From contig VXBA01002851.1 in assembly GCA_013399895.1 (NCBI GenBank), forward strand, positions 66,287 through 130,286: a stretch of DNA of 64,000 nucleotides. The letters run 5' to 3'. The translations under genes and the position numbers were made by a program. Under the pieces are notes generated by a model that saw only the letters and a list, made by a program, of their open reading frames with translations, had not been told where the DNA came from and searched no databases. This document shows positions 1-12,305 of this stretch, one piece after another (the first letter of the stretch is position 1; each line of letters opens with the position of its first letter). The DNA is from Serilophus lunatus (Eukaryota > Chordata > Aves > Passeriformes > Eurylaimidae).

Positions 1-956
1 CTTGTTATTATCCTTCAGCTGAACCATGTTGATGGACTAACTGGTAGCTCCCAGTTTGCTTCAGCACAAACTCAGCTGTGGCTGCTGAAATCAGATGAGC
101 CCCTGAAGCAGCTTAGGAACATTGGCAGAGTGTGTGAATGTGGCTCAGCTCCAGAGGAGAAGCAGATGTGAGCTGGGGTGTGGTACCAAGCAGATGGAAA
201 ATTATGTTTCCCTAAATCACCTCACTAGATATGCAGCAGCACATCCTCCTGCTCCCCAGTGTGGTCCTTCTTCCTTTTCTTCACTCACTGCAAAAAGATT
301 TGGGCTAAATTTCCTATTCTATTGAACCTTCCCTGTATGTTCATATCCATAGAGAGATGACATAAGATGTGACCTTTCCAGTGTATTTGCTTGCTAGATC
401 ATACTAGCTGTGAAATAAGAAAAACTCCATGAAACATGGAGTGTTAGATCTCAGATCCTATTTGGTGCTCATCCTTTCTTTGCGGTGTTTCTGCATCCAA
501 ACTTCATCATTTTTCTAGTCTGAAGGGTATGTATCTTCCTTCTTGCATATGGGAAAACAAAGCAGATGGTCTCAGTCTGAGGGACAGATGTCCACATCAG
601 AAAACTGTCACCGCGCTTGACACCTTCCCAGCCATACTGGCCAAGATCCTCTAGAAAGGAAAAAATATACCTTGTCATTTTGCATACATTTACATTCATT
701 TGCATACATCCAGTCACCTACTCTGCAGAGAGCTCAGCCTTTCCATTTTTTGAGTTGCATTATAGCAAAACCTCAGAAAGAGAGGTGTGAAGATAACTTC
801 TTAAAAATGCTGACTGCCTAGTGCCTTTAGTACGCAAACTACTAATAAAAAGGGCCCTTCCATGCCATAGCCCTATTCTTTTCTTGCCTTTTTTCACAGG
901 CATGAGCTCATATCTGCACTGCCCCTCCCCAGAAATTCTATAAAGGCAAGTGAAGA
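1..956. other. Upstream intergenic sequence, nothing recognised
   Basis: AT-rich single-copy sequence upstream of the CR1 fragment. Only short open frames are present, with no splice-flanked or family-like peptide. No repeat family was recognised. It lies on the 5' side of ADTRP, where HIVEP1 is the expected distant neighbour in other vertebrates (known synteny), but no HIVEP1 sequence is seen. Confidence 0.5.
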
Positions 957-1918
957 CTGTTTTCTATTAGATTTCCTAGGACATGAGTAAAGCATTTGGC
1001 ACTGTCTCACATGACATCCTTGTCTCTAAACTGGAGAGACATGGATTTGACAGATGCACCCTACTCAGTGCATAAGAAATTGGCTGGATGGTCAACAGTC
1101 CAAATGGAAAGTGATGACAAGTGCTACTCCTCAGGTCTCAGTATTGGGACTGTCACAGTTTGACATCTTTGTCAGCAGGACATGGACAGTGGGATTGAGT
1201 GCATCCTCAGCAAGTCTGTTGATGGCACCAAGCTGTGTGGGGCAGTCAACATGCTGCAGAGAAGGGATGCCATCCAGAGGAACCTGGACAGGCTTGAGAG
1301 ATGGGCTTGTGTGAACCTCCTGAAGTTCAACAAGGCCAAGTGCAAGGTCTTACACCTGGGTCACGGCAATTCCAAGCACAAATACAGGCTGGAGGAGAAC
1401 GGACTGAGAGCAGCCCTGTGGCGACAAACCTGGAGAGTCTTGATGAGAAGCTCAGCACGACCTGGCAATGTGTTTACAGCCCAGAAAACCAATTGTATCC
1501 CTGGATGCAGCAAAATCAGGTCAAGCAGGTCTTCCCCTCTACTCTGCTCTTGTGAGACCTCACCTGCACTATTGCATCCAGCTCTGTGGCTCTCAGCATA
1601 AGAAGGACACAGACTTGCCAAAGCAAGTCCAGACGAGGCCACCAAGATGATCAGAGGACTGAGCACCTCTCCTAAGAAGACAGACTGAGAGAGCTGGGGT
1701 AGTTCAGCATGAAGAGAAGGCTCTGGGCAGACCTTACAGCAGCCTTCCAGTAAGCAGAGGGGGCATGCAAGAGAGCTGTGGGCAACCCATCCCTTCAAAG
1801 TGTTCAAGGTCAGGAGGCTCTGAGAAACCTGGTCTAGTGAAAGGTATCCCTGTCCATGGCAGAGGACTTGATCTGTAAGGTCCTTTCTAACCCAAACCAT
1901 TCTAGGATTCCATGATTA
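957..1918 (+). mobile_element. CR1 LINE fragment: end of reverse transcriptase plus 3' UTR
   Basis: A 5'-truncated, decayed copy of the avian CR1 non-LTR retrotransposon. The start reads as the reverse-transcriptase stretch DMSKAFGTVSHDILVSKLE, resembling the family's DFSKAFDTVSH. It continues through NWLDGQQ and then DSGIECILSKSVDGTKL, where the family has a FADDTKL-like catalytic block. The acidic pair is therefore damaged (VDG). Next come NLDRLERWA and KFNKAKCKVLHLG, then the 3' UTR, which ends in a GATTCCATGATTATATGA tail near 1918. Frameshifts and stops split the frame around 1180 and 1390, so it cannot be active. The part after about 1390 could include small internal deletions. Confidence 0.93.
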
Positions 1919-1956
1919 TATGAAAAGACTAGTGACATTGTCAGAATAAAAAACTT

Positions 1957-1975
1957 TTTTTTTTTTTTTTTTTTT
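1957..1975. repeat. Poly-T tract
   Basis: A homopolymer of about 19 T just beyond the CR1 tail. Seen directly. It may mark an old poly(A) tail of an insertion on the minus strand, but no body of such an element was recognised. Confidence 0.8.
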
Positions 1976-3565
1976 CCTGGCTCAGGGTTTTCTCCTCCAG
2001 CCTCAACCACAAAAGGCCCTACATCTTTATTTTTCCTAAGTGAGGCAGCAATATTTCATTGGGATTGTGATGGCTGGAATGTCTGGGGAATCTTGATGCA
2101 GGCAATCTCAATTAGGGGAGAAGTCAGTGAAGCACAGGAGAATATTTAAGTGACTTAATGCAAGCTCTGTTTCCCAACAAACATGCACATTGCTGTCTGA
2201 GTTCATAGGAAATTATCCCACATGGAGCCTTACGTCCAGTATGAGAGGGGGAAAAAAAGCAAGAGAAAAAACAAGCCAAACCAAAACACAGCAGATTGCT
2301 CAATGCCGCCTGTCAGTCAGTTGGAAGGGGGAAAAAAAGAAATCCCTTAATGTTTGGCTGATCCCAGCCTTTCCTCTTGAGGCAACATCTGCGGGGGGGG
2401 GGGGGGGNGCATTCCATCTGCCCATCCTGCATAAGGAAGGTCCAGCTGTGGGCTGGGGTGTGATACCTGCTCCTTGTCAAGGCTCCCATGAAACAGTCCA
2501 GTGGCAATTACTGCTGACAGCACAGTAATTACGAAAACTCTAGGAAATGCAGTGTGTGTTCTCTAGTGCTAATTAGGGCTACTTAGTGAGGCAGGAGAAA
2601 TGGGGAAAATGGGCATTTCCATGGGAGTTTTTTTGTTTTGTTCTCTTATTTTAGTGTCATTGTGTACTGGTTCTTCTCTTCTTCACCCAGCCCTGATGGT
2701 GAGATAATGTTGTGCCAGGGAAGAGGGGATGTGTGAAGGCAAATGGGAGTAACTAAAGAGGCAAGGGGCTAAGATATGCTGCTCAGCACTTCATGTTTGT
2801 CACCCAAAGCCTTTGACCTATGTCTCCATCCCTGACAGAGCTTCAGAGTGACTCAGGGTTCGTCCAACCTGCCATGCACGGCTGTGATGAATCCCAGCTG
2901 TGAGGAGCAGTGTAAAGATGGCAGAGCCTTTTTCCACAAAAAGAAATGTTAACATCCACAGCTGTTTTCAACCCCAAGGACCTTTGCCTACAAATCTTTT
3001 CATCTCCCTTGCTGCTTCCATAGCCTATTAACAGATAAACCAGCGTTTTCATTCACAGACCATTATGTTTCCCATTTCTTTGTTTGGCACAAGGTAAAAA
3101 CAGTCACAGGGGTTTCCTAAACTGAGCTGGAGACATGACTGCATCCACAGCTACAAGCGAGACAAATGCTGCTTGTTTTCACTTGCTACCTGACACATGA
3201 GAGCCCATTACACAAAATCAGCAGCAAAGCTCCCCCCACACTTACAAAAAAAGAAACCAACCCAAAACTTATGTAACTCTGCAACTAATCTTTGTTAATC
3301 TTGAGCAAGGCATTTAAATCCGGGGAATAAGCCTGTTCTTCTCAGCCCCCGTCCCCCCAGCCTATCTGTACAGTGAAAAGGAAAACAAATAGAAGCAAAG
3401 TTCACAGCCTTGTGATTTTCCCTTCTGACAAGAGGAAAGTAGCATCGTGTCCTGAGTCTGCTCTGAAGTAAATCCTCCTGTCCTGCCATATCCTATGAAC
3501 AACAACTGAAGACCTTAAGAGAAAAGCTGCTTTCGGACCAATTATCAGTTGCTTTTAGTTAAAGC
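1976..3565 (+). other. Region upstream of the ADTRP start codon (5' UTR and promoter not resolved)
   Basis: This 1.6 kb lies directly 5' of the ADTRP initiation codon and must hold some of its 5' UTR, or a last 5' UTR intron. No canonical TATA box, CpG island or initiator stands out. A CCAAT pentamer occurs at 3538-3542, too close to the ATG to act as a classical promoter element if transcription starts further upstream. A 15-G run with an N lies at 2393-2408. The first exon in other species may carry noncoding leader sequence, which cannot be delimited here without transcripts. Confidence 0.4.
2393..2408. repeat. Poly-G run ending in an unresolved base
   Basis: Fifteen consecutive G (2393-2407) followed by N at 2408. 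The N shows that the assembler could not resolve the homopolymer, so the real length is unknown. Confidence 0.95.
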
Positions 3566-3718
3566 ATGGAAATCTCTACTCTCGCCATGTACCATTGCCT
3601 TGCTTTTGTCTGGTATTTTTTTGTTGCCTATTCCATCACACACATAAGAACAGAAGAGCGGCCATCTGAAGTGTTCCTTTACGGTGGGCAGTGGAAATAT
3701 TTGACAGTCCTCAATCTG
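3566..3718 (+). CDS. ADTRP: ADTRP coding exon 1 (residues 1-51)
   Basis: First coding exon of androgen-dependent TFPI-regulating protein, an ER/plasma-membrane multi-pass protein of the AIG1/ADTRP family. Family members hydrolyse FAHFA lipids, and ADTRP raises TFPI in endothelium (established for human). The ATG has a strong context (A at -3, G at +4). The N-terminus has the same length as human ADTRP, with Tyr9-His10 aligned, which favours this start over Met8. Residues about 9-25 form the first hydrophobic segment. The block GGQWKYLTVLN (40-50) matches human GARWKYMTLLN and places Thr47, the reported catalytic nucleophile, at the same number. The exon ends in phase 0 at CTG, followed by donor GTAAGC. 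Reading on into the intron gives a stop within about 100 bases of coding, so splicing here is needed. Confidence 0.94.
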
Positions 3719-5461
3719 GTAAGCAAATCGTGTTGTACAGTGATACCAATATGTCTATTTGTTTTTCTGCCATCTGCGCCTCAAGACACATGCAGCTGGT
3801 ATATTTGCTGCTGTTAAACTGCTTCCTTTAACAGTTTACACCCCAAAGGAAACTAAACAGGGAGCCATGATTGTGCTGTGAAATGTATTCACAGGTTTCA
3901 TGCAGAAAAAAATATTGGCTAGTGAGCTGCTTGGCTTTCAGAAAGTACTTTGAAGCTGGCTGCCTTCTTGTAAAAGAGACAATCTGTCAGTGACGAGAGG
4001 GAGAGAAAAGTAGGTGTATGTCCAGCCAGGACTCACGCAAGTTTGGTGCCTGTTTTGCAGCCTTTAATTCAAAGCATTACAATGCTGCTTGGAGTTTTAT
4101 TTCAATTCTTTTAAATAGGCTTTGATGTCCTGTAAATTACAGAAAAGGTAAAACAAAGCAGAGCACAGTGTTAATTGAGCCATTCAGAGTATACTCTTAG
4201 TTTGACAAACAGTTGAGAATATCAGAGAAAGAAATTCCAGCCTGTGGAGCGTGGTGCTTGTGCCATTACTACATGAGTTTTAGCAGTGCTATCAACTGGT
4301 TGCTGCATTTCCTAAAAGTACACAGAAAAACACAGACTGTAATTTTTTCTGGTTTCTCTAATATGCTAACATTTCACAGGATAGAAATTAAAGTGAAAGC
4401 ATGTGATATACCCCAGGGGAAAAGGCTTATTCAGAATCCAGGGGGTTTCGTCAGCAGCTCATGGAAATGTTAGTGGTGGGGTGGAAAGGCCAGGCTTGTG
4501 GTGAGCTTTCCTCCAAGGTAAAAAGTTCAGGGACACTTACTAACTTGAAAGATGACTGCAAGGACCCCTGTAGCTTTTATCTATTATGTGTGACTATCAG
4601 AGTTAACTATCAGCGGGAGGTTTGGTCTGGGGTATGTTTGTCTCTACTCTTACTCTTCATAGGGAAGAGTTCTCGTGGTGGAGTTCAATGGAAGCCTAAA
4701 AGCGCCTTAGCACTAAGTGGGGCTTTTGGAGACCTCCAGCAGGATAGGAAATTTTGTTCTCTTCCACCCTCAACCATTTTGTGACTCTAAAACATTTGCA
4801 ACCAAGAGGCAGTGAATAGCATGTGAAGTGGCTACAACAACTGGGGGGTTAGAGAGCCACACGGCTCTCCCCAGTGGCCAATCTGGCTGCAGAAGGAGGA
4901 GCACACGTATCATCGCAGTCAGGGTGGCATTTGTATTGTTAATTTCTATGTTTTCTGTGTATATTTTTGGAGGATAGTTGGCCCCACTAAAGTATCAGCC
5001 ATATTTTCAGGCAAAACAGCATCTCCACCCTCACCCACTGTCAACATTATAAAGACATCTACCACCCAGTATATGACATAGCTCTAAACCACGAGATCAA
5101 GAGGGTAAAGTAAGTAACCCATCTCACAGTATTTTGAGTTGCAGAAATATTCATTGAAATTATTATCCAGCTTCCTTTATTGATAAGCGGTGGATGATCA
5201 GGGAAAGGCTGCGCAAGACAAGAGTACATATAAGCATAAAATGAACTTTCCATGGCTCTACCATCCCACAAGCATACCAACTGTAGTGCTTTGACCCTGG
5301 TTGGACACCTGGTGTCCGCTAAAGCCACACTCTCACTCCACTCTGCAACTAGATAGAGGTGAGAAAATATAACAAAAGGTTCATGGGTTGAGATAAGGAC
5401 CATGAGAGATCCCTTACCGATCTCCATCATGGACAAAACAGACTCCAAGTGGGGATATTAA

Positions 5462-6520
5462 TTACATTTATTGCTAACAGAATCAGACCTTGAGAATGAA
5501 AAGCAAATAAATCTTAAAAATACCTTCTCCATCCTACCCCGCCTCTCTTTCCAAGTTCTACTTCCTTCCCCTCAGCAGCCCGGCGAGATGGAGAATGGGG
5601 GTTATGATCAACTGTTGTTTCTCCTGCTGCTCAGAGATAAAGTCCATCCCTTCCTTCCCATGGGGTCCCTCCCACGGGAGACAGTCCTTCACAAACTTTT
5701 CCAGTGTGAGTCTATCCCATGAGCAGCAGCTTTTCAGACACAGGCTGCTCCAGCATGGGTCCCCCACAGACCACAGGTCCAGCCAAGAAAACCAGCATGG
5801 GCTCCTTTCCGCACAGATCAGCAGCTGCCTGCTAGGACCCTGCTCCAATATGGGCCTCCCACATGGTCACAGCCTCCTTCAAGCATCCACCTGCTCTGTG
5901 GGCTCCTTTATAGGCTGCAGGTGGATCTCTGCACTCCTGTGGTCCTCCATGAGCTGCAGGGGCACAGCTGCTCCACCATGGTCTTCACCATGGGCTGCAG
6001 GGGAATCTCAGTTCTGGCACCTGGAGCACCTCCTCCCCCTCCTTCTCCACTGACCTTGGTGTCTGAACTGTTGTTCACATGTTCTCACTTTGCCCTTCTC
6101 TGGCCCTTCTTCTTCTTCTTTAGTGGTATGGTTTAGATGGTTTAAATGGTTTAGATGGGATAGATGTTAGACTGATGTTGGGTAGGTTGTTAACCTAGGT
6201 AAAGGTTGGACTTGATGATCTCCATGGTCTTTTCCAACCTTATTAATTCTGTGTGTAATTCTGTGTGACTGCCATCTTTGTCTGCTCAATAAATTTTTTT
6301 TTCTTTCTTATTAAATGTGTTATCTCAGAGGCATTACTATCATTCCTGGTTGGCTCAGGCTTGGCCAGCAGTGGGTCCATCCTGGAGCCAGCTGACATTG
6401 GCTTTACTGGACATGGGGGAAGCTTCTGGCAGCTTCTCAAATAAGCCAACCCAGTAGCTCCCCCACCCCTCCACTACCAAAATCTAGCCGCAGTAACCTA
6501 ATGCACTAACCTAGACAGAA
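5462..6520 (-). mobile_element. Avian endogenous-retrovirus LTR (minus orientation), decayed and interrupted
   Basis: The sequence matches, from memory, an abundant avian LTR-type repeat. Landmarks on the + strand are an AAGCAAATAAATCTTAAAAA block near 5500, then degenerate units of the type CTGCTCCAGCATGGGTC and ATGGGCTGCAGGGG (about 5640-6010). Further on are TTCTCCACTGACCTTGGTGT near 6045 and TTGGCCAGCAGTGGGTCCAT near 6361. The inferred sense strand is minus, because the reverse complement has a TATTTAA-like promoter region upstream of the repeat units in related copies. No gag, pol or env frame is present, so this is a solo or partial LTR. A CR1 tail splits it around 6150-6262. The family name (ERVL-like) and the exact ends are inferences. 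Confidence 0.75.
6150..6262 (+). mobile_element. CR1 3'-end fragment nested in the LTR
   Basis: The stretch GGTTGGACTTGATGATCTCC, then GGTCTTTTCCAACCTTATTAA and ATTCTGTGTGTAATTCTGTG, is the standard 3' terminus of avian CR1 in sense orientation. The left boundary is blurred by TTTAGATGG-type low-complexity repeats (about 6121-6165). LTR-type sequence occurs on both sides, so this is a later, very short 5'-truncated insertion. Confidence 0.8.
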
Positions 6521-7493
6521 AATAAATCCAGGCCGAGGCAGCTAATAACTATTCAAAGACTTCCCTTCATCTATCTAAAGGACAAACATTTATTTTCATA
6601 CTTCTAGTACTTTCCTTACCCTGCATGCTCTGAGGCAAAAGTGCCTTGCATGAAAGAACAGTTTGTTAGTGCAAACTTGCTTCCTGACAACTAACCTGGA
6701 TTCCTCCTTATTTTTGTTTTGTAATTTAATCATCCATCCCTGTTCACATTTTCTTTGCCACTCATTAGAGACCTCTACCAGATTTTCCTCTCAGTTACTC
6801 TTTTCTGGAAGCTGGAAGTCAAAGCATTTTTCATCTCTCTTCACAAAGGGTTTCTTCTGTCCTTAAAGCATCCTTGTCACCCTTTGCAGCAGTTTTTCTA
6901 GTTTTCAGGAGCGGGGAGGCTGCAGTGGTTGTGAGCACAGATAGGTTTATACAGTGGCCTAAAGGTGTTTCCTTGTTGTTTATCTCATCTTGACAACTCT
7001 TAAATCACTATTTGTCTTTTTTGATCACTGGTAGGCAAGAAGATGACAAGTTGACGGAACTATCCATAGCGAGTCCAGTATTTCTTTCCTGGATGGCAAT
7101 AGCTAATTTAGAACCCACTGTTGGAAAATATACAACTGAAGCTGCTTTGGTGTTTTTTGTTGTTTTGGGGTTTGTTTTTTTTTCTGAAATACATTACATT
7201 GCATTTATTGCATTTATCAACACTGACTTTTGCCTACTATTTGACCTCTCAGGCACTGAGTATCCTGAGATTCTTTGGCAATTTTATGGTCAGGTTTCAC
7301 TTTGACAGGTGGAAAAACAAATATCACAAAGGTTTACCACCTCAATATTTGCCCCCCTTGCCAGCTCATTTACAGATCTGCTAAACAGCAGATCTCCAAT
7401 CTTCAAGAGTGGAGAGCCCTTGCTCCACTTCCCCAGTCCTTTGTCTCCCATCTTTTAAATACTCATTGAACTGATCCTGATGCTAAAATAAAG

Positions 7494-7507
7494 CTGTCAG
7501 CTGACAG
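7494..7507. repeat. Perfect 14-bp palindrome
   Basis: CTGTCAGCTGACAG is its own reverse complement. It contains an E-box core (CAGCTG) and two inverted TGACAG hexamers, the consensus of TGIF/PREP/MEIS homeodomain factors (established motif). It lies within ADTRP intron 1. Function is inferred only. Confidence 0.9.
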
Positions 7508-10500
7508 AGGGATGGTTGAAGATATTATGTATCTCTCATACAGAAAATGTGGCAATGGGACAGGGTATGTAAAATTACTCCTTTATGGCAGGCAATCCTC
7601 CTACATAGATGTGGTGGGGGTTTTTTTTCAAGAAAAGATTGTTGAAAAATGAAAGGAGATAGGGAAAAGAAATGCCCTCATCTCGGCATATCCCACTGAA
7701 CTGGGAAAAAGGTGGTAAAAGATTCTTGAGCTGCTGTATAAGACAGGAAGAGGATGAGAAGAGAATATGTCCCGAGGTGCTCTGGAGCTTCTGTGGGGCG
7801 CCACAGGACCTAAAAGAGTTGTCTCATGGTTTGGCATTAAGCCACTTCCCGTTGCTGCTGAGGGACATCAAGAAACAGGAGGTGGCTGTCAATCACACAC
7901 ACACCCATCAGGTGTACATCCCTCCCATGCATTAAATTTCTGCCGGTTTGGAAGCAGTCCCAGGAAACAACAGCAGGGATGTTGGGAGATACAGACATGG
8001 AGAAGAAGAGCAGCAAAAGCTTCACACAGGTCTGTTCTGGTTCAGTGAATCTGCTGCACTGGACAGGGATGAGTGGTGCCTTGGAGATTTCCCCAGAGCC
8101 AGGCACAGCCTTTGTCCAGCTCTTTTGCCTGTGTCCTGCCAGACTCTGATTGCCTGGCTTCTGGCACTGGCTGTCTGAATCATTTGGAAGTTTTCCCTCT
8201 AAAATTCTTCTTGTCTCTTTGGAATTGTGTTTAAAAATTTCCTTCTGTGGAAAGCTGCTGTGGCCAACTCATTCTGATCCGAAATGAAAATACTGGGAAA
8301 AGTGACATTTTCTGGGGACAGAAATGCCACTTGTCTCTTAGCTCTGCTGGAAGATATGACCCTCTTTTAGCACCTCATTCAATTCCTTGCTAGTCATGTG
8401 GCTCTCCCAAGAGAGCTACAGCTCTGACATTATTTCAGATTTGTCTTCTTAATGATCATAGCAATCAAGATTCAGAAAGGAAATATTTTTATAGAGGGAG
8501 GAGGGAAAGACAAGTGGGTGTTGTATCAAAGGAGTTCATTGACTGATTATTGAGCGAGCAGAAATAATAGATAAAAACAGTTTTGTATTCATTCATCTGT
8601 ACAAAACAGTACAAGCTGAATCATTCATTGCCTGAAATATCTGACCTCATAAAAATCTGCTCACTGCTGTAAATCTATTAGTAAATCACTGTATAATGAG
8701 CACACTGCATCTTTAAAAACTATTAATTTCATTCCTGCCCCAATTTGTTTCTCACACTTTTGTCTTTCATAATGGAAATACTTTTCAATTCTCCTGAAAG
8801 CTGTTTTGTATTTAGTTCAAAATAGGCCCCAGTATTTAGTATAGATATTTTCCAGGACACTATCATATGAATGGATGTGCGTCTACATTAAATGTTGACT
8901 GTTATGTCTAATAACTTGCTCAGAATATTAGATTTATCCCTCCCTTAAGGGCAGAGCTTGGAGCCTGATTTATTTGTACTAGCTGGAGATTTTAATATAC
9001 ACATATGGGAAGATCTTATACACAAAAGTAAATCATGTCGGGTTAGTTAAACAGAAACACCCTTTTGATCACTGCAACAGATAAAAATTGAGGTTTGTCT
9101 TTGTCACTTTGAGTTTCACTTTGGAAAATCAGTCTGGCCAAATTAAATGTTTCTACAGCACCTAGCACCATGGAACTCTGCAGGGTCTAGAGGGGAAAGC
9201 AGCCTCTCTCCAGCAGAGATAATCATATCCATATTCTCCTCCTTGAGTTAATCATTAGCTTTCTGAATGCTTCCAGTCTTCCTTCTGTTCATGTGGGAAT
9301 ACTTTAGGGAATCCTCTCTATTTACAGCCAGCGGATTTATATTCCATGAGTGACTGTGATGAATTTGTGAGTGCCAGCACTGCTGCTCGAGAAATTCACA
9401 GGACATCTGGAATAATTTGACATTTTCGTGTAAATTTTCTTATTTTTAATGTCAACATTTTCCCTTTAGTGGAGGGCTGCAAGGTTTGAATACATCTTTC
9501 TTACAGGAATAATCTATGTGGGTTTGGAGGTCTGACTTGAATCTGCTGGGGCTGCACAATGACAGACTGAGCATTACTAGGGATAATTCTAGCTAAGTTC
9601 AGTCTTCAGGCTTCAAAATTATAATTATAATTTGTATAATCTTCCATTGCTCCTGGAAATACAGAGACTGAATACACTGAACTGTTTGAAACCCCTTAGA
9701 AAGTTCAGTGATGAACAAGGGCATAGCTACAGCAGCACGAGTCCAGGTTCCTGAAGCTGAGCTCAAACTTCTTTAGGAGCTCTTCTCCATGTTCAGTCAG
9801 AAAAATGGGTCAGGTTACCCATTCAGATAAGCATTCTTCATACAGAAGATAACATTTCCCTCCCCTGTGTATGACAAAATATTTACCAGACTGGGAATGT
9901 GGCTGTTTTGGGACTGTTTCTTTTCAGAAATGTTTGTTTTCATAAATGTTTGTTTTAGTTAACTTTGAAGCAGGGAAAGAAGTGGCCTATCCCTGTCCCA
10001 TGATTAATGTAAGGCTGACCATGAACAAGATAATAATAGCCCCATCCTCTGGGAACCAGGCTTCTCCCTAATTGCTTTATTGGCAATTAGTCACCATGTG
10101 TCACCAGACTGTCACCACCCTCATGCTCATTTTTCATGCTTTTTACAGAAAGTTACTGCTGACTCTACAGCGTATAACAAGAGCTTCTGTTTATTACCAG
10201 GCTTTTCTTAGCTCTTCAAGGACTTAGTATTGGTGCCCTGGAGAGGCTGAGAACTGGGCCTTGAATATGCGTTTGTGTCTAAGTACACTGCAGTCCAGCA
10301 TGGACTTTTCTGATCCAGACTCATGACTTGGAGGGCTGAATCTCTACTGACTAAGATAGCGCCTGCAGTTAGAGAGGCTAATTTTGATAATGAAGAGAGA
10401 AAACCCCACATTTAAAAGAGCTGGTTTAGGTGCCTCAGTATTAAACAAAACTATATATGGGTTCTGATGAAGTTACTTTTTTATGTAAAAATGTGGCTGC

Positions 10501-12170
10501 TTACCCAATGCTTTGCAGCTGAACTGAGTGATGCACCACCTCTGATACCTTGTTCTGGGTGAGTCAGGGCCAGTTACCCAGGCTGTGTCAGCACCTCCTT
10601 TCCTCCATTCCTGCGGGTCTGCACAGGGAGGGAAGACACTCCACCAGTGGTACATGGCTGCAGTCTACTGTGGTGACTCTCTGGACTGCAGCAAGGATAG
10701 ACAAGGAAGAATGTATCTTTTCCCTTTGCTAGGAAGACACAAAATGTGTGTTGATTTTTCCAGATAACTGTAAACTATTGTAATTCTGCTGCCCAGGAAG
10801 ACCGTCTCTGCAAACTAAAGCTTGCAGAAGCCCTTGTTTGACAACAGGCATGATGAAATCATAGTTCCCTCCTCCCTTCAGATATGTTGATAATAAAGGA
10901 ATTTCTGATGGAAAAGCATTGCACTAGTTCTATCACCTCCCGAGCACCACCCTTCTTGGGTTTTTTTCAGAAATTGATGAAGTAATCAGCCACAACTTCA
11001 GACACTTGCTCTAAATAAATGTCTGATTCAGAGTAAGATCATGGCAAAACAGATCTCGCACTGGAAGATGTAACCCTCTTTCCATTTAAGTATTGCTGGC
11101 TGGTCCAGTGTTTGCAGTAGGCTGCATTTCCCATATTGCATTACTCTGGGACAACCTAGCCTTAAAAAGAAGAGGCCACTATGTGAATTAACTGAAATGA
11201 ACTGAACTGAACTGACTTGGTGCTGAATGCAGGACCGTGGGAGAAATACTTTTCTTCAAGGCTCTGCCTTTGCTTGTCTGACAAATCTTGCTCATCTTGA
11301 TCTGCTGTGTAGTGTTAGGAGAGAAAATGAAGCAATCAGTAAAGCAATATTGGCTTAAACCACAATGTTCTGACAATTTCACACATAATTTGCAGAATTC
11401 TGTTTCGCACTGTGCACTTACCTAATTCTTTACCAAATCCTCCTAGCACCCTCCCCAAATAATGCCACCCTCATTACTTGTAAATGATTTAAAGAAAGAA
11501 AAAACCCCTCGAACCAAAACACAGCCTCCCAACCCTAAATTTCATTAGTTATAAATAATTTTATGTAAACTTAACTAAAGCTTCAGTTCTAGCTAGTGAA
11601 GTCTGTATCTCTGCTTCTAAGCACTTGAAATCCTTTATTGAATCCCTGTGAGTTCAGCAAATGAGGTTCTGGTTTTGGCAGCTTCTGCACCTAATTTTCA
11701 CATTATAGCATTTTGAACTACTTGACACTGATATCAACTGCACCATGAGTTCCTAGAAAGAAGAACCTGGGTTGGTTAAATGGTGGGGAAAAAAGCTATC
11801 TAGCAATTGCTTTACAGGAAACATTTCCTGGCATATTTTGTTCTCTCCTGCTTAGATACATCCAATGTCAACAATTAACATAGGAAGTGTAAAGGATCTG
11901 GCTTTCAACATGTCCTTCCACTTCACCCATTTGAATCACATCACACATCTCTGTTTAGTCTATTAACTGAGATACTGTTAAAGTTATCTCCTGAACAACT
12001 TTATTTAATCAGTTTCAGTTAGTAAAAAAGATTTAGCCAACAGCTATTTCCCTCACACTGGCTTGCAGCTCACGAACAAAATAGCTCCCTGAAGAGCAAG
12101 AAGAGATTTCATTGAGGAACCTGCTAATGAAAGCTGGATGAGTTTCCCTCATTAGGTGTAATTACTTTAG

Positions 12171-12305
12171 TTTTTGCAGGCTGTCTTCTATGGGGTGTCC
12201 TTCCTGGCTGATGTGTTGAGACTAATTAAGAAATTGCGATGTGCTAAGTGCATAATTTCCAGCAGAGACCTTCTTTTCAGTGTCCTGGCTTTCCCAGTGT
12301 CCACA
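12171..12305 (+). CDS. ADTRP: ADTRP coding exon 2 (residues 52-96)
   Basis: This exon codes for 45 residues in phase 0-0, beginning FLQAVFYGVSFLADVL and ending RDLLFSVLAFPVST. It aligns with human LLQTIFYGVTCLDDVL and RDLLFTTLAFPVST. It supplies the end of the second hydrophobic segment (about 45-66), which carries Thr47 in the previous exon, and the start of the third (about 84-105). Between them is a short basic cysteine-containing loop (KKLRCAKC). The acceptor is ATTACTTTAG. A second AG nine bases on (TTTTTGCAG) would remove Phe-Leu-Gln in frame; alignment with human, which has LLLQ here, favours the upstream site. The donor is GTAAGTAAC. The frame is open with no stops and no odd composition. 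Confidence 0.94.

Larger units (their letters stand above)
3719..12170 (+). other. ADTRP: ADTRP intron 1
   Basis: An 8.45 kb intron with donor GTAAGC and acceptor TTACTTTAG. It holds an ERV-type LTR on the minus strand (about 5462-6520) with a CR1 3' tail inside it, a short CA run near 7893, and a perfect 14-bp palindrome at 7494-7507. The remaining sequence (3719-5460 and 7510-12170) is AT-rich and single-copy, with no recognised gene. The open frames at 7672-8178 overlap in several frames and on both strands, and look like chance. Confidence 0.85.

Noticed and set aside
1361..1900. 179-residue minus-strand frame
   Set aside because: It is the antisense shadow of the CR1 3' region.
5471..6136. 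Open frames of 70-150 residues on both strands
   Set aside because: They lie in the decayed LTR and arise from its GC-richer repeat units; no retroviral protein motif is present.
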